Origin: Nevskia sp.
Lineage (GTDB): Bacteria; Pseudomonadota; Gammaproteobacteria; Nevskiales; Nevskiaceae
Direction of reading: 5' to 3'
Length of the DNA: 64,000 bases
NCBI GenBank assembly: GCA_028291705.1
Contig: JAQGNS010000189.1
Span: 1-64,000, forward strand
Part shown: piece by piece, positions 38,863 through 49,322 of the stretch
How the letters are laid out: each line of letters starts with the position of its first letter
Position numbering within the stretch: the first letter of the stretch is position 1
Program-made: the position numbers and the translations under genes
Notes under the pieces: model-generated
Database searches by the model: none
What the model was told of the DNA's origin: nothing
The model's input: only the letters and a program-made list of their open reading frames with translations

Positions 38863-41800
38863 CTACATATTGCGCCGGTAGCGGCCGCCGACCTCGAACA
38901 GGGTCTGGGTGATCTGGCCGAGGGAGCAGACGCGCACTGCCTCGACCAGCACCTCGAACAGGTTGGCGTTGTCGATCGCCGCCTGGCGCAGGCGCTGCTG
39001 CATGGTCTTGGTCGCGGCGCTGTTGCGAGCGTGGAAGTCTTCCAGACGCTTGAGCTGGGACTGCTTCTCGTCATCGGTCGAGCGGGCCAACTCGATCGCT
39101 TGCAGATGGGTGTCGCCGTTCGGGTTGCGGAAGGTGTTGACGCCGATCAGCGGCAGCGAGCCGTCGTGCTTCTTGTGCTCGTAGGTGAGGCTCTCTTCCT
39201 GGATCTTGCCGCGCTGGTAGCCGGTCTCCATCGCGCCGAGCACGCCGCCGCGGCTGGCGATGGCCTCGAACTCCTTCAGCACCGCCTCTTCCACCAGGTC
39301 GGTCAGCTCGTCGACGATGAAGCTGCCCTGCAGCGAGTTCTCGTTCTTGGCCAGGCCGAATTCGCGGTTAATGATCAGCTGGATCGCCATGGCGCGCCGC
39401 ACGGACTCCTCGGTCGGCGTGGTGATCGCCTCGTCGTAGGCATTGGTGTGCAGGCTGTTGCAGTTGTCGTTGATCGCGATCAGCGCCTGCAGGGTGGTGC
39501 GGATGTCGTTGAAATTCATTTCCTGCGCGTGCAGCGAGCGGCCCGAGGTCTGCACGTGGTACTTGAGCTTCTGGCTGCGCTCGTTGGCGCCGTAGCGGTC
39601 GCGCATCGCCACCGCCCAGATGCGGCGCGCGACGCGGCCGATGACGGTGTACTCCGGGTCCATGCCGTTGCTGAAGAAGAAGCTCAGGTTTGGCGCGAAG
39701 TCGTCGATATGCATGCCGCGCGCGAGGTAGGACTCGACGTAGGTGAAGCCATTGGCGAGGGTGAAGGCGAGTTGGCTGATCGGATTCGCCCCGGCCTCGG
39801 CGATGTGGTAGCCGGAGATCGACACCGAGTAGAAGTTCTGCACCTTGTGGTGCACGAAATACTCCTGGATATCGCCCATCATCTTCAGCGCGAACTCAGT
39901 GCTGAAGATGCAGGTGTTTTGGCCCTGGTCCTCCTTGAGGATGTCGGCCTGCACCGTGCCGCGCACCACCGATAGGGTCCAGTCCCTGATCTTGTGCTGC
40001 TCGTCCCCGGTCGGCTCGCGGGCGTTCTGCTCGCGGAACTTGTTGAGTTGTTGGTCGATGGCGGTGTTGAGGAACATGGCCAGGATCATCGGCGCCGGGC
40101 CGTTGATGGTCATGGATACCGAGGTGGTGGGCGCGCACAGGTCGAAGCCTGAGTACAGCACCTTCATGTCGTCCAGCGTAGCGATCGACACGCCGGAGTT
40201 GCCGACCTTGCCGTAGATGTCCGGGCGCAGGTCCGGATCCCAGCCGTAGAGCGTGACCGAGTCGAAGGCGGTGGACAGGCGATGCGCCGGCATGCCCTCG
40301 GAGACGCGTTTGAAGCGGCGGTTGGTGCGGAAGGCATCGCCTTCGCCGGCGAACATGCGGGTCGGATCCTCGCCCTCGCGCTTGAAGGCGAATACGCCGG
40401 CAGTGTAGGGGAAGGAGCCCGGCAGGTTCTCCTTGAGCAGGAAGCGCAGAACCTCGCCGTCGTCCTCGTAGCGCGGCAGGGCCACTTTGCGGATCTTGCT
40501 GCCGGAGAGGGATTCGCTGGTGAGCCGGGTGCGGATCTCCTTGTCGCGGATCTTCACTACGTACTCGTCCTGGCCGTACAGCTCTACCGTCTTCGGCCAT
40601 TGTTCCAGCAGCTTGAGCGCGGCCGGCGTCAACTCACCGGTCTTGGCCGCGATCAATTCATCGAAGCCGGCCGCCGGCAGATTCCGGTCCTCGAACATCG
40701 CCTTGGCGGTGCGCAGGGACTGGCGCTCGCGCGCCACGCGCGCCTGCCGCGCCAGTTCCTTGTGGTAGCCGCGCACGCCGCCGGCGATGTCGGCCAGGTA
40801 GCGTGCGCGCTCGGCCGGGACGATGGCGCGGCCCAGGGTGGAGTTGCGCACGCTCACCTTCGGCAGCTTGCCTTCGGGCAGCTTAAGGCCCTTCGCTTCT
40901 AGGCCCTCGCGCAGCGCCTGGTACAGGGCAGTGACGCCGTCGTCGTTGAAGTGCGAGGCCATGGTGCCGAACACCGGCATGGTGTTCGGCGCCTGTGTGA
41001 ACAGGCCACGGTTGCGCTGGTACTGCTTGGCCACGTCGCGCAGCGCGTCCTCGGCGCCCTTGCGGTCGAACTTGTTGATGGCGACGTAGTCGGCAAAGTC
41101 GAGCATGTCGATCTTCTCCAGCTGCGAGGCGGCGCCGAACTCCGGCGTCATCACGTACAGCGAGAGGTCGACGAAGGGCACGATGGCGGCGTCGCCCTGG
41201 CCGATGCCGGAGGTCTCGACTACGATCAGGTCGAAGCCGGAGAGCTTGCAGGCGGCGATCACGTCCGGCAGCGCGGCGGACAGCTCGCTGCCGGTGTCGC
41301 GGGTGGCGAGCGAGCGCATGAACACCTGTGGCGTCTCGATCGCGTTCATGCGGATGCGGTCGCCGAGTAGGGCGCCGCCGGTGCGCTTGCGCGAGGGATC
41401 GATGGAGATGACGGCGACCCTGAGGCGGTCCTCCTGGTCCAGACGCAGGCGCAGGATCACCTCGTCGGTGAGGGAGGACTTGCCGGCGCCGCCGGTGCCG
41501 GTGATGCCCAGCACCGGGGTCTTGATGTCGGCCGCGGCGGCGATGAGGGCCTGGCGCACGTTGGCCGGGTAGGCGCCACTCTCTACCGCAGTGATGACCT
41601 GGGCCAGTTTGCGGCGGTCGCCGGAGTGCAGCGCCTCCAGCGCCTCGCTTTCTGGCGGGGCGACGGCGTTGAGATCGTAGTCGCTGGTGCGGATGACGTC
41701 GTCGATCATGCCCTGCAGGCCGAGCGTGGCGCCGTCCTCGGGCGAGTACAATCGGGTCACGCCATAGCTCATCAGCTCGCGGATCTCCGCTGGCACGATC

Positions 41801-42129
41801 ACGCCGCCGCCGCCGCCGAAGATCTTGATGTTCTCGCCGCCGTTGGCGCGCAGCAGGTCCACCATGTACTTGAAGAATTCGACATGGCCGCCCTGGTAGG
41901 AGGTGATGCAGATGCCCTGTACGTCTTCCTGCAGGGCAGCGTTGACGATCTCGCCGACCGAGCGGTTGTGGCCGAGGTGGATCACTTCCGCGCCGGTGCC
42001 CTGCATGATGCGGCGCATGATGTTGATCGAGGCGTCGTGGCCGTCGAACAGCGAGGTGGCAGTAACGAAGCGCACCTTGTGCGTGGCCTTGTATGGAGCG
42101 GCGGTCTTCGAAATGGAAAGGTCATTCAT
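38863..42129 (-). CDS. icmF: Fused isobutyryl-CoA mutase (B12-binding domain, MeaB-like GTPase, mutase domain)
   Basis: N-terminal [53 protein letters not shown] domain; [48 protein letters not shown] mutase domain. Confidence 0.93.
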   Translation of the reverse strand: MNDLSISKTAAPYKATHKVRFVTATSLFDGHDASINIMRRIMQGTGAEVIHLGHNRSVGEIVNAALQEDVQGICITSYQGGHVEFFKYMVDLLRANGGENIKIFGGGGGVIVPAEIRELMSYGVTRLYSPEDGATLGLQGMIDDVIRTSDYDLNAVAPPESEALEALHSGDRRKLAQVITAVESGAYPANVRQALIAAAADIKTPVLGITGTGGAGKSSLTDEVILRLRLDQEDRLRVAVISIDPSRKRTGGALLGDRIRMNAIETPQVFMRSLATRDTGSELSAALPDVIAACKLSGFDLIVVETSGIGQGDAAIVPFVDLSLYVMTPEFGAASQLEKIDMLDFADYVAINKFDRKGAEDALRDVAKQYQRNRGLFTQAPNTMPVFGTMASHFNDDGVTALYQALREGLEAKGLKLPEGKLPKVSVRNSTLGRAIVPAERARYLADIAGGVRGYHKELARQARVARERQSLRTAKAMFEDRNLPAAGFDELIAAKTGELTPAALKLLEQWPKTVELYGQDEYVVKIRDKEIRTRLTSESLSGSKIRKVALPRYEDDGEVLRFLLKENLPGSFPYTAGVFAFKREGEDPTRMFAGEGDAFRTNRRFKRVSEGMPAHRLSTAFDSVTLYGWDPDLRPDIYGKVGNSGVSIATLDDMKVLYSGFDLCAPTTSVSMTINGPAPMILAMFLNTAIDQQLNKFREQNAREPTGDEQHKIRDWTLSVVRGTVQADILKEDQGQNTCIFSTEFALKMMGDIQEYFVHHKVQNFYSVSISGYHIAEAGANPISQLAFTLANGFTYVESYLARGMHIDDFAPNLSFFFSNGMDPEYTVIGRVARRIWAVAMRDRYGANERSQKLKYHVQTSGRSLHAQEMNFNDIRTTLQALIAINDNCNSLHTNAYDEAITTPTEESVRRAMAIQLIINREFGLAKNENSLQGSFIVDELTDLVEEAVLKEFEAIASRGGVLGAMETGYQRGKIQEESLTYEHKKHDGSLPLIGVNTFRNPNGDTHLQAIELARSTDDEKQSQLKRLEDFHARNSAATKTMQQRLRQAAIDNANLFEVLVEAVRVCSLGQITQTLFEVGGRYRRNM

Positions 42130-42168
42130 GGGGACTTTCCTGGCAGGGTGAGTGGCTCTTGCATTAAA

Positions 42169-42188
42169 AACTTGACGAGTGTAAAGTA
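42169..42188. promoter_or_regulatory. Palindromic operator copy 4, divergent icmF / flavoprotein region
   Basis: AACTTGACGAGTGTAAAGTA; TATAAC on plus strand and TTTAAT on minus strand nearby. Confidence 0.7.
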
Positions 42189-42357
42189 TAACGCAAATAG
42201 GCAGCGAGTGGATCATTCACTCGCAATTAATCCAAGAGCTTTGGTCAGGGCTTGTTGGCCACGACCGCGAGGAGGAGCACGCAGCGGCCGCAAACGTGGG
42301 ATCGGGCCCGCCCAGACAGGCTCCCGATTCCAGTGCGATGCCGCGGTTGCATACAGC

Positions 42358-44127
42358 ATGACAACTTCGAATCAGACGTTCGGCGGGCAAAGCCCGGAAG
42401 CTCAAGCGCCATCGGGTGAAGGCACGTCGCGCCGCGAATTCCTTGGAGGCATGGCGGCTCTCGCGATTGGTGCCACGGTAGCCGCGCCTGCAATGGCCGC
42501 AGCCTCGGAATCCGCGACCGGGGGCGATGTCGTTGCCGACGTCCTGGTCGTCGGCACGGGTGCTGCCGGATTGTCGGCCGCTATCGCGGCGGTGCGTGCC
42601 GGCGCAAAAGTCCTGATCCTCGAAAAGGCCGCGGCGGCCGGTGGAACGACCATCAAATCGGATGGCGCGTACTGGATTCCCAATAACCACCAGATGCGTA
42701 CCAAGGGTGTCGATGACCCCAAAGATGCGGCCATTGGCTACATGGCCCGGGGTTCGTATCCCTTCATTTATCGCAAGTCGCAGCCGCGCTTTGGTCTGGG
42801 AGAAGCAGAGTACCGGCTGATCGAGGCCTACTACGATAACGCCAGCCAAGTTATCGAGGACCTGGAAACGGCGGGAATCCTGAAGTCCGGAATCGTGATG
42901 CTCCCGGACTACCAAGATCACTGGGACGAAAGCAAAGTGCTGCGAGGACGGATCCTGCTACCGCTGACACCGGCCGGAGATCTTGGGCGAGGCCGCGATC
43001 TCGTCAAGATCCTGCTAGGCTGGCTGACGGCGCACCAAGTCCCGATTCTCTACAAGCAGCATGTCGTCGGCATCGTCCGCAACCGGGCGGGGCGGGTCGA
43101 TGGCCTGAAGGTCGAAGCTGGCGGAAAAGAACGCATCATCCACGCTCGCCGCGGGGTCGTATTTGCCAGCGGCGGCTATACCCACAATCCCGAGTTGATG
43201 CTCAACTTCCAGGCCGGCCCGGTCTGGGGTGGGTGCGCCGTTCCCACCAACCAGGGTGACTTCGTCAAAGCCGGCATCGAGCAGGGCGCCAAGATCGGCA
43301 ATATGGCCAATGCCTGGCGTGCCGAGCTGATTCTGGAGCAGGCTCTCGAGTTCCCGAGCGTGCCCAAGGATGTGTGGCAACCCTCCGGCGACAGCATGAT
43401 CGTGGTCAACAAGTACGGCGAGCGCGTCTACGACGAGAAGCGCAACTACCACGATCGCGCTCGCGCGCATTTCACCTGGGATGTTCTCAATTCGGAGTAC
43501 CGGAACAAGCTGTTGTTCATGGTCTACGATCAGCGCACGGCCGAACTTTTCGCCGGCAGTTTTCCCCTGCCTGCCACCGGCGACAGCGCCAGCTATGTGA
43601 TCTCGGCGCCGACCTTGGCGGCGCTGGGCGCGGCCATTCAGCAGCGCCTGGATTCGTTCGCCGACCGCATCGGTGACGAGAAGCTCGATGCCAACTTCGC
43701 CAGCTCCCTGGAAAAGCAGATCGACCGCTTCAATGCCGACGCCAAGGACGGGACTGATCAGCAGTTCGGGCGCGGCAAATACCCCTATGACGGCGAATGG
43801 CACACGGCGATCGAATCGATCCCCGTGAAGGGCACGAAGTGGCCCGAGAACCCGGGAGCGAACAAGACCGTCTATCCCGTCGACAAGGGCAGCGCGTTTT
43901 TCGCCATCATCCTCGGCGCGGGCACTCTCGATACCAATGGAGGGCCGGTGATCAACGACAAGGCGCAAGTCGTCGATATCCAGGGACATGTCATTCCGGG
44001 CCTGTTCGGCGCCGGCAACTGCGTGGCCTCGCCGGCCGCTGCCGCTTACTGGGGCGCCGGCGGCACCATTGGGCCGGCCTTGACCTTCGGCACCCTGGCC
44101 GGGCAGGCCGCGGCGGCCGTGTCATGA
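42358..44127 (+). CDS. Tat-exported FAD-dependent dehydrogenase (fumarate reductase / 3-ketosteroid dehydrogenase-like flavoprotein)
   Basis: SRREFLGGMAALAIGATVAAPAMAA; DVLVVGTGAAGLSAAIAAVRAGAKVLILEKAAAAGGTTIKSDG; C-terminal GLFGAGNCVASPAAAAYWGAGGTIGPALTFG. Confidence 0.88.
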   Translation: MTTSNQTFGGQSPEAQAPSGEGTSRREFLGGMAALAIGATVAAPAMAAASESATGGDVVADVLVVGTGAAGLSAAIAAVRAGAKVLILEKAAAAGGTTIKSDGAYWIPNNHQMRTKGVDDPKDAAIGYMARGSYPFIYRKSQPRFGLGEAEYRLIEAYYDNASQVIEDLETAGILKSGIVMLPDYQDHWDESKVLRGRILLPLTPAGDLGRGRDLVKILLGWLTAHQVPILYKQHVVGIVRNRAGRVDGLKVEAGGKERIIHARRGVVFASGGYTHNPELMLNFQAGPVWGGCAVPTNQGDFVKAGIEQGAKIGNMANAWRAELILEQALEFPSVPKDVWQPSGDSMIVVNKYGERVYDEKRNYHDRARAHFTWDVLNSEYRNKLLFMVYDQRTAELFAGSFPLPATGDSASYVISAPTLAALGAAIQQRLDSFADRIGDEKLDANFASSLEKQIDRFNADAKDGTDQQFGRGKYPYDGEWHTAIESIPVKGTKWPENPGANKTVYPVDKGSAFFAIILGAGTLDTNGGPVINDKAQVVDIQGHVIPGLFGAGNCVASPAAAAYWGAGGTIGPALTFGTLAGQAAAAVS

Positions 44128-44522
44128 TCGCCCGGCGGTTGCTGCCTGTTCCCCTGGTCTGGGCGGCCTTATCTGCGGCCCCCTGCATGGCGGACACGCA
44201 GGTCCCGAGCTTCGAGCGGGACATACAGCCACTCTTCGACGAGAACTGCGTGGCCTGCCATCAGACAGGATCGGCGCAGCGCGGCCTCACCCTGGAGCAG
44301 GGTGCCTCGTACGGGGCGCTCGTCGGGAAGGCCAGCCAGGAATCGAAGCTGGTGCTGGTCAAGCCCGGGGACACCGAGGGCAGCTACCTGTTGCACAAAA
44401 TCTCGGGAACACAATTGCAGGCTGGAGGCTCAGGCGCGCGCATGCCGCTCGGAAGCCAGCTCGATCCTGCATCTGTGGAACTCATTCGCGCCTGGATCAA
44501 GGCCGGCGCTCCTACTAAGTAG
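44124..44522 (+). CDS. Small c-type cytochrome with signal peptide
   Basis: Signal peptide then DIQPLFDENCVACHQTGSAQRGLTL (CXXCH); ATGA overlap with upstream flavoprotein. Confidence 0.88.
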   Translation: MIARRLLPVPLVWAALSAAPCMADTQVPSFERDIQPLFDENCVACHQTGSAQRGLTLEQGASYGALVGKASQESKLVLVKPGDTEGSYLLHKISGTQLQAGGSGARMPLGSQLDPASVELIRAWIKAGAPTK

Positions 44523-44558
44523 GCTTTTCTCTCAACCCTCTCGCAGGAAGCAATCGCT

Positions 44559-45569
44559 ATGACGAAGACCGTAAACCGCCAAGTTTGGCTGAAGTCCCGC
44601 CCAAACGGCATCCCCCAGGCGCGCGATTTCGACATCCGCGAGGCCGGAATTCCCCCGATCGCGGAAGGGGAATTCCTGATTCACAACGAATTCCTGTCCG
44701 CCGATCCAGCGATGCGGGGCTGGATTGCCGACAAGAGCAACTACTGGCCCCGGATTGAAGTGGGCGACACCATGCGTGCCTTCTCCGTGGGCGAAGTGAT
44801 CGAGTCAAAGAACCCCGCTTATGGCGTAGGCGACAAGGTGATGGGTATCTTCGGCTGGCAGGACTATGCCGCGGTGAAGCAGCCGCAGGTGATGCGCAAG
44901 GTGCTGGAGAAAGACCTGCCAGTGTCGCTTTCCCTGGGCGTGCTCGGCCTCAATGGCCTGACCGCCTATTTCGGCGTAAACGAAGTGCTGCGACCGAAAG
45001 CGGGGGAGACCGTGGTCGTCTCCACGGCGGCAGGCGGTGTCGGATCCGCCGCGGGACAGATCGCCAAGATTCTCGGCTGCCGCGCGGTAGGCGTCACCGG
45101 CGGAGCGGAGAAGGTGCGCCAGTGCCGGGAAGAGTTTGGCTACGACGCAGTCATAGACTACAAGGCGACGAAGGATCTCGACGCAGCCTTTGCCGAAGCC
45201 AGCCCCAATGGCATCGACGCCTACTTCGACAACACCTCCGGCGCGATCCATGACGCGGTTCTGCGGCGCATCAACCTGCGTGCACGCATCGCGATCTGCG
45301 GCACCGCTTCTTACGCCAGCTGGGATCCCTGGAACGAAGGGCCCCGCCCGGAACGCCACCTGCTGGTAAAACGCGCCACGATGCAGGGTTTCCTGACCAC
45401 CGATTTCGCCGCGCGCTACGAAGAAGCCGCCGCGGCCCTGGCCGGGTGGATCCGTGCCGGAAAGCTGAAATACAGAGAGGACATGCATCAGGGAATCGAG
45501 AGCGCTCCCGGGTCGATCGAAAAGCTTTACTCCGGTGAAAACCAGGGAAAGCTGGTGATCCGCTTGTAG
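44559..45569 (+). CDS. NADP-dependent medium-chain oxidoreductase (CurA/YncB-like)
   Basis: VNRQVWLKSRPNGIPQARDFDIREAGIPPIAEGEFLIHNEFLSADPAMRGWI. Confidence 0.92.
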   Translation: MTKTVNRQVWLKSRPNGIPQARDFDIREAGIPPIAEGEFLIHNEFLSADPAMRGWIADKSNYWPRIEVGDTMRAFSVGEVIESKNPAYGVGDKVMGIFGWQDYAAVKQPQVMRKVLEKDLPVSLSLGVLGLNGLTAYFGVNEVLRPKAGETVVVSTAAGGVGSAAGQIAKILGCRAVGVTGGAEKVRQCREEFGYDAVIDYKATKDLDAAFAEASPNGIDAYFDNTSGAIHDAVLRRINLRARIAICGTASYASWDPWNEGPRPERHLLVKRATMQGFLTTDFAARYEEAAAALAGWIRAGKLKYREDMHQGIESAPGSIEKLYSGENQGKLVIRL

Positions 45570-45648
45570 CCTCTGCCACGGTTCCTGTAAGCGGCCTCAG
45601 CCAGGACAGTCTTGTGGGCATCAACCTGCCCATGTGAAGGAGCTATTC

Positions 45649-46473
45649 ATGGAACCAGAAAGTCATTCTCAAGTTGCATCCGGAAGATCCACGCCGAGTC
45701 TTGCCGGGAAGGTTGCGCTCGTTACCGGCGGGACACGCGGTATCGGCGCCGCAATCAGTGAGAGCCTCGCCGCCCAGGGAGCCACTGTCGCCGCGGGATA
45801 TTCCCGCGATCGCGGCTATGCCGATGCCTTTCAGCTGCGACTGAGCTCGCGCGGCACCAGGTGCACGTTGCACCAGGGTAATGTCGGAGCGCCGGCCGAC
45901 TGCCGGCGAACCGTGGAGGAGGTGGTGGAGGCGCACGGCCGCCTGGACATTCTGGTCAACAATGCCGGCATCACGATCGACAAAACCGTGAGCAAGATGG
46001 CCGATGAGGACTGGTTGAAGGTGATCGAGGTCAACCTGAACGGCGCCTTCTTCATGTCCCGCGCGGCGCTTGCAGGTATGGTCGAGCGTGGCTCGGGGCG
46101 CATCGTCAACATCGCCTCCATTGCTGGTCAGATGGGCAACATCGGCCAGGCGAATTACGCAGCCTCGAAGTCCGGTCTGTTCGGTCTGACCAAGACTATG
46201 GCTCGCGAGAGCTCTGCAGCGGTGGCAAAAGCGGGAAAGCTTGGCGAGCACTCGGTAGGCGTCACCGTCAACTGTGTATCGCCCGGCATCATCTCCACAG
46301 AGATGGTTGCGAATATCCCGGAGAAGCTGTTGGAGAAGATGAAGGGGCTCATACCTGTCGGTCGCGTCGGCCGACCTGAGGAAGTGGCCAGGGTCGTCGC
46401 TTTCCTTTGTGCGGATGACTCGGCGTACATCACCGGACAAGTCTGGTCGGTGGACGGCGGATGGGACATGTAG
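45649..46473 (+). CDS. phaB: Acetoacetyl-CoA reductase-like SDR
   Basis: GKVALVTGGTRGIGAAISESLA; NNAGITIDKTVSKMADEDWLKVIEVNLNGAFFMSRAAL; adjacent to phaC. Confidence 0.85.
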   Translation: MEPESHSQVASGRSTPSLAGKVALVTGGTRGIGAAISESLAAQGATVAAGYSRDRGYADAFQLRLSSRGTRCTLHQGNVGAPADCRRTVEEVVEAHGRLDILVNNAGITIDKTVSKMADEDWLKVIEVNLNGAFFMSRAALAGMVERGSGRIVNIASIAGQMGNIGQANYAASKSGLFGLTKTMARESSAAVAKAGKLGEHSVGVTVNCVSPGIISTEMVANIPEKLLEKMKGLIPVGRVGRPEEVARVVAFLCADDSAYITGQVWSVDGGWDM

Positions 46474-46517
46474 TGGAGCTGCGAGGCCGGCGCGTAGGTG
46501 GCCGGGAAGCAATCAAC

Positions 46518-48200
46518 ATGAAAACCTCCCCTGAAGGCATCGCCGCGGACAGCGCCGATGCCATGCTCGGCCCCAATCCATTTGTCGGTTTCCGGACCAA
46601 GGACGTTTTCCGGGAGGCGGTGCGGGCGATTCGGCTGGCCGCAGTGCAGCCACGCCTGACTGCGCGCGTGGTCGGAGAGCTGGCCACAGAAATGAGCCGG
46701 ATCTTCAAGGACGAGTCGGAACTACGGCCGCAGCCTCGCGACCGGCGTTTTTCTGATCCGGCGTGGCTCGACAGAGCAGGTTATCGTCGATGGCTGCAGA
46801 GCTATCTGGCTGCCGAGAGAGTTCTGGGGGAGTGGATCAAGCAACAGAAGCTTGCCGACCATAGCCGTGCCCGGCTGGCATTCATGACCGGACTCATGAT
46901 CGACGCCGTGGCCCCTTCCAACTTCCCCTGGCAGCCCGAAGCCGTGCGGCGATTCCAGGAGAGCGGTGGACATAGCGCTCTGGACGGCGTCAAGAATCTG
47001 GTTCGAGATCTTCGCGAGAACCGCGGATTGCCCGCGCAGGTGGACAAGACGCAGTTCGAGTTGGGCCGGAATATCGCCAACACGCCAGGGGTCGTGATCT
47101 TCCGAAACGAAGTGATTGAGCTGATCCAGTACACCCCGATGACGGCGGAGGTCCGCGAAGTCCCGATTCTGTTCATCCCACCCCAGATCAACAAGTACTA
47201 CATCTTTGACTTGGCTTCCGAGAAAAGCGTCGTGAGGGCGGCGCTCGAAGCAGGATTCCAGGTATTCATGATCAGCTGGCGCAATCCAGGTCCGGAGCAC
47301 GCGGACTGGGGCTTGGCGGAATACGCCGCAGCGATCGACATGAGCGTGTCGGCGATCTGCAATCTCACCAGGGCGAACCGGGTGAACCTGTTCGGCGCCT
47401 GCGCTGGTGGAATCACGGTGGCGGCCTATGTGGCCGCTCGGTCTGCGGCCAGAGATCCTCGGGTGAACTCCTTGACGCTAGTGGTCAGCGTCCTCGACGT
47501 GCGCTCGATAGGCGACACTCCGCTTGGCTTGTTTGCCACTCCAAGGGCCATCAAGACCGCGCGACGAAAGTCACAGACGGCAGGTGTGCTTGACGGTAAG
47601 GCGATGGCCTCTGCCTTTGCATGGCTCCGACCCAACGATCTGATCTGGAACTACTGGGTCAACAACGTGCTGCTCGGCAACAAGCCGCCGTCGTTCGACC
47701 TGCTGTATTGGAACAACGACAATACGCGCCTGCCGGCTCGCTTGCACGGCGAATTCATGGACATGTTTCTGAATAATTCTATGGCTCACCCCGGACGCTT
47801 GCGTCTGCACGGCGTCCCGGTGGATCTTGGCCGGGTGACATGCGACAGCTACTTACTGGGTGGCACCACCGACCACATCACACCGTGGAAGGCTTGTTAT
47901 CGCAACACTCAACTACTGGGTGGGAAGCGCACTTTTGTGCTCTCCAATGCCGGACACATGCAGAGCATCCTGAACCCGCCCGGCACGAAGAAGGCCGAAT
48001 TCTGGACCGAAGGCGCCCTCGATCCGGATCCGGAAGCCTGGCGCAAGTCGGCGCAGCACCAATCAGGGAGCTGGTGGCCGCACTGGCATGCGTGGCTGCA
48101 CGAGCGCTCAGGGAGCCTTCGGCCGGCGCCGGCCCAACTGGGTAGTGCCGACTATCCGGAGCTGGGCAAAGCGCCAGGCAGCTACGTGCTGGTGGTATAA
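46518..48200 (+). CDS. phaC: Poly(3-hydroxyalkanoate) synthase
   Basis: Lipase-box NLFGACAGGITVAAY; ILFIPPQINKYYIFDL; HVLSNAGHMQSILNPPG-like C-terminus. Confidence 0.94.
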   Translation: MKTSPEGIAADSADAMLGPNPFVGFRTKDVFREAVRAIRLAAVQPRLTARVVGELATEMSRIFKDESELRPQPRDRRFSDPAWLDRAGYRRWLQSYLAAERVLGEWIKQQKLADHSRARLAFMTGLMIDAVAPSNFPWQPEAVRRFQESGGHSALDGVKNLVRDLRENRGLPAQVDKTQFELGRNIANTPGVVIFRNEVIELIQYTPMTAEVREVPILFIPPQINKYYIFDLASEKSVVRAALEAGFQVFMISWRNPGPEHADWGLAEYAAAIDMSVSAICNLTRANRVNLFGACAGGITVAAYVAARSAARDPRVNSLTLVVSVLDVRSIGDTPLGLFATPRAIKTARRKSQTAGVLDGKAMASAFAWLRPNDLIWNYWVNNVLLGNKPPSFDLLYWNNDNTRLPARLHGEFMDMFLNNSMAHPGRLRLHGVPVDLGRVTCDSYLLGGTTDHITPWKACYRNTQLLGGKRTFVLSNAGHMQSILNPPGTKKAEFWTEGALDPDPEAWRKSAQHQSGSWWPHWHAWLHERSGSLRPAPAQLGSADYPELGKAPGSYVLVV

Positions 48201-48260
48201 GGACAGCCCTGCCCTCATTTCAACGGCATACTGGATTGGTGGGTTGCTCCGGGACCTGCG

Positions 48261-49253
48261 GTGCCCTGGGTCCTGATCCCTCGGCTTCGCCGCCGGCTGC
48301 GACGCAGGCGGGTTCAACAAAGGGCAAGAGCAGTGAAACTGAACCGCCTGCTGAATAATGCGCGTCCCTGGGGATCCGGGCTGGAACGCCAGCGCGAGGC
48401 TCTGGCTGCGTCCGGCGTAGATGTCGGCTATGTCGTCGTGGAAGGTGTCCGGCTGCGCTACGCGCAGAGCAGGGGAGAGTCCGCCCCATTGCTGTTCTGC
48501 AACGGTATCGGCGCCAACCTCGAATTGGCGCTGCCACTGTTCAAGGCGCTGCCGCATATCCGAATGGTGACGTTCGACATTCCGGGCTGCGGTGGGTCGG
48601 AGGCGGCCTGGTTCTGGCCGCGGTTTTCCGCCTTTGCCCGGTTTGCGGTGGGACTTCTCGACCACTTGGGGTACAAAGACGGCTTCGACGTGGCAGGGGT
48701 TTCCTGGGGCGGTTGCTTGGCCCAGACCATCGCCCGGGAGTATGCCGAACGAGTTGGGCGATTGATTCTGATGGCAACGGCAGCAGGTTTTCCGATGATT
48801 CCTGGTCGGTTGCGGGCCAGCCTTCGCATGTTCACGCCGATGCGCTACCTCTCCCGGACCTACATGGCCCAAAATGCGTCGATCATTTACGGTGGCGAGT
48901 TGCGAAACCGACCGGACCGAGCCATCGACTATGCCAGGTACACACGGGCGCCAACAACTCGGGCGTATTTGCAGCAGCTCGCAGCGATATCGCACTTCTC
49001 CAGTTGGCCGTGGCTGCATCGGATCCATTGCCCGACGTTGGTGCTGACTGGCGATGATGATCCCCTAGTTCGACCTATCAATGCGCGTCTGCTGGCCGCG
49101 TTGCTGCCAAACGGCCGCCTGGAGGTGGTCAAGGGCGGGGGACACCTGTTCATGGTCTTCAGTGCCGAGGACACAGCTCAGCGGATTGAGTCCTTCCTGA
49201 GGGGATCTGCTGAGCGAGGGCGGCGCACGCCCGAGGCATTCCGGCTGTCCTAG
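48261..49253 (+). CDS. phaZ: Alpha/beta hydrolase, intracellular PHA depolymerase-like
   Basis: MVTFDIPGCGGSE; VAGVSWGGCLAQTIAREYAERVGRLILMATAAG; CPTLVLTGDDDPLVRPINA; start codon uncertain (GTG near 48333 possible). Confidence 0.75.
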   Translation: MPWVLIPRLRRRLRRRRVQQRARAVKLNRLLNNARPWGSGLERQREALAASGVDVGYVVVEGVRLRYAQSRGESAPLLFCNGIGANLELALPLFKALPHIRMVTFDIPGCGGSEAAWFWPRFSAFARFAVGLLDHLGYKDGFDVAGVSWGGCLAQTIAREYAERVGRLILMATAAGFPMIPGRLRASLRMFTPMRYLSRTYMAQNASIIYGGELRNRPDRAIDYARYTRAPTTRAYLQQLAAISHFSSWPWLHRIHCPTLVLTGDDDPLVRPINARLLAALLPNGRLEVVKGGGHLFMVFSAEDTAQRIESFLRGSAERGRRTPEAFRLS

Positions 49254-49322
49254 CAGCCGGGCCTAGACTGCGGCATCGGCTGGGCAAGATAATGGGCAAA
49301 TCACCACTTCTGCGGACGTGCC

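Noticed and set aside
41626-42357. N-terminal extension of the flavoprotein ORF
   Set aside because: Overlaps icmF and operator 4; the Tat signal begins shortly after ATG 42358, so the extension is spurious.
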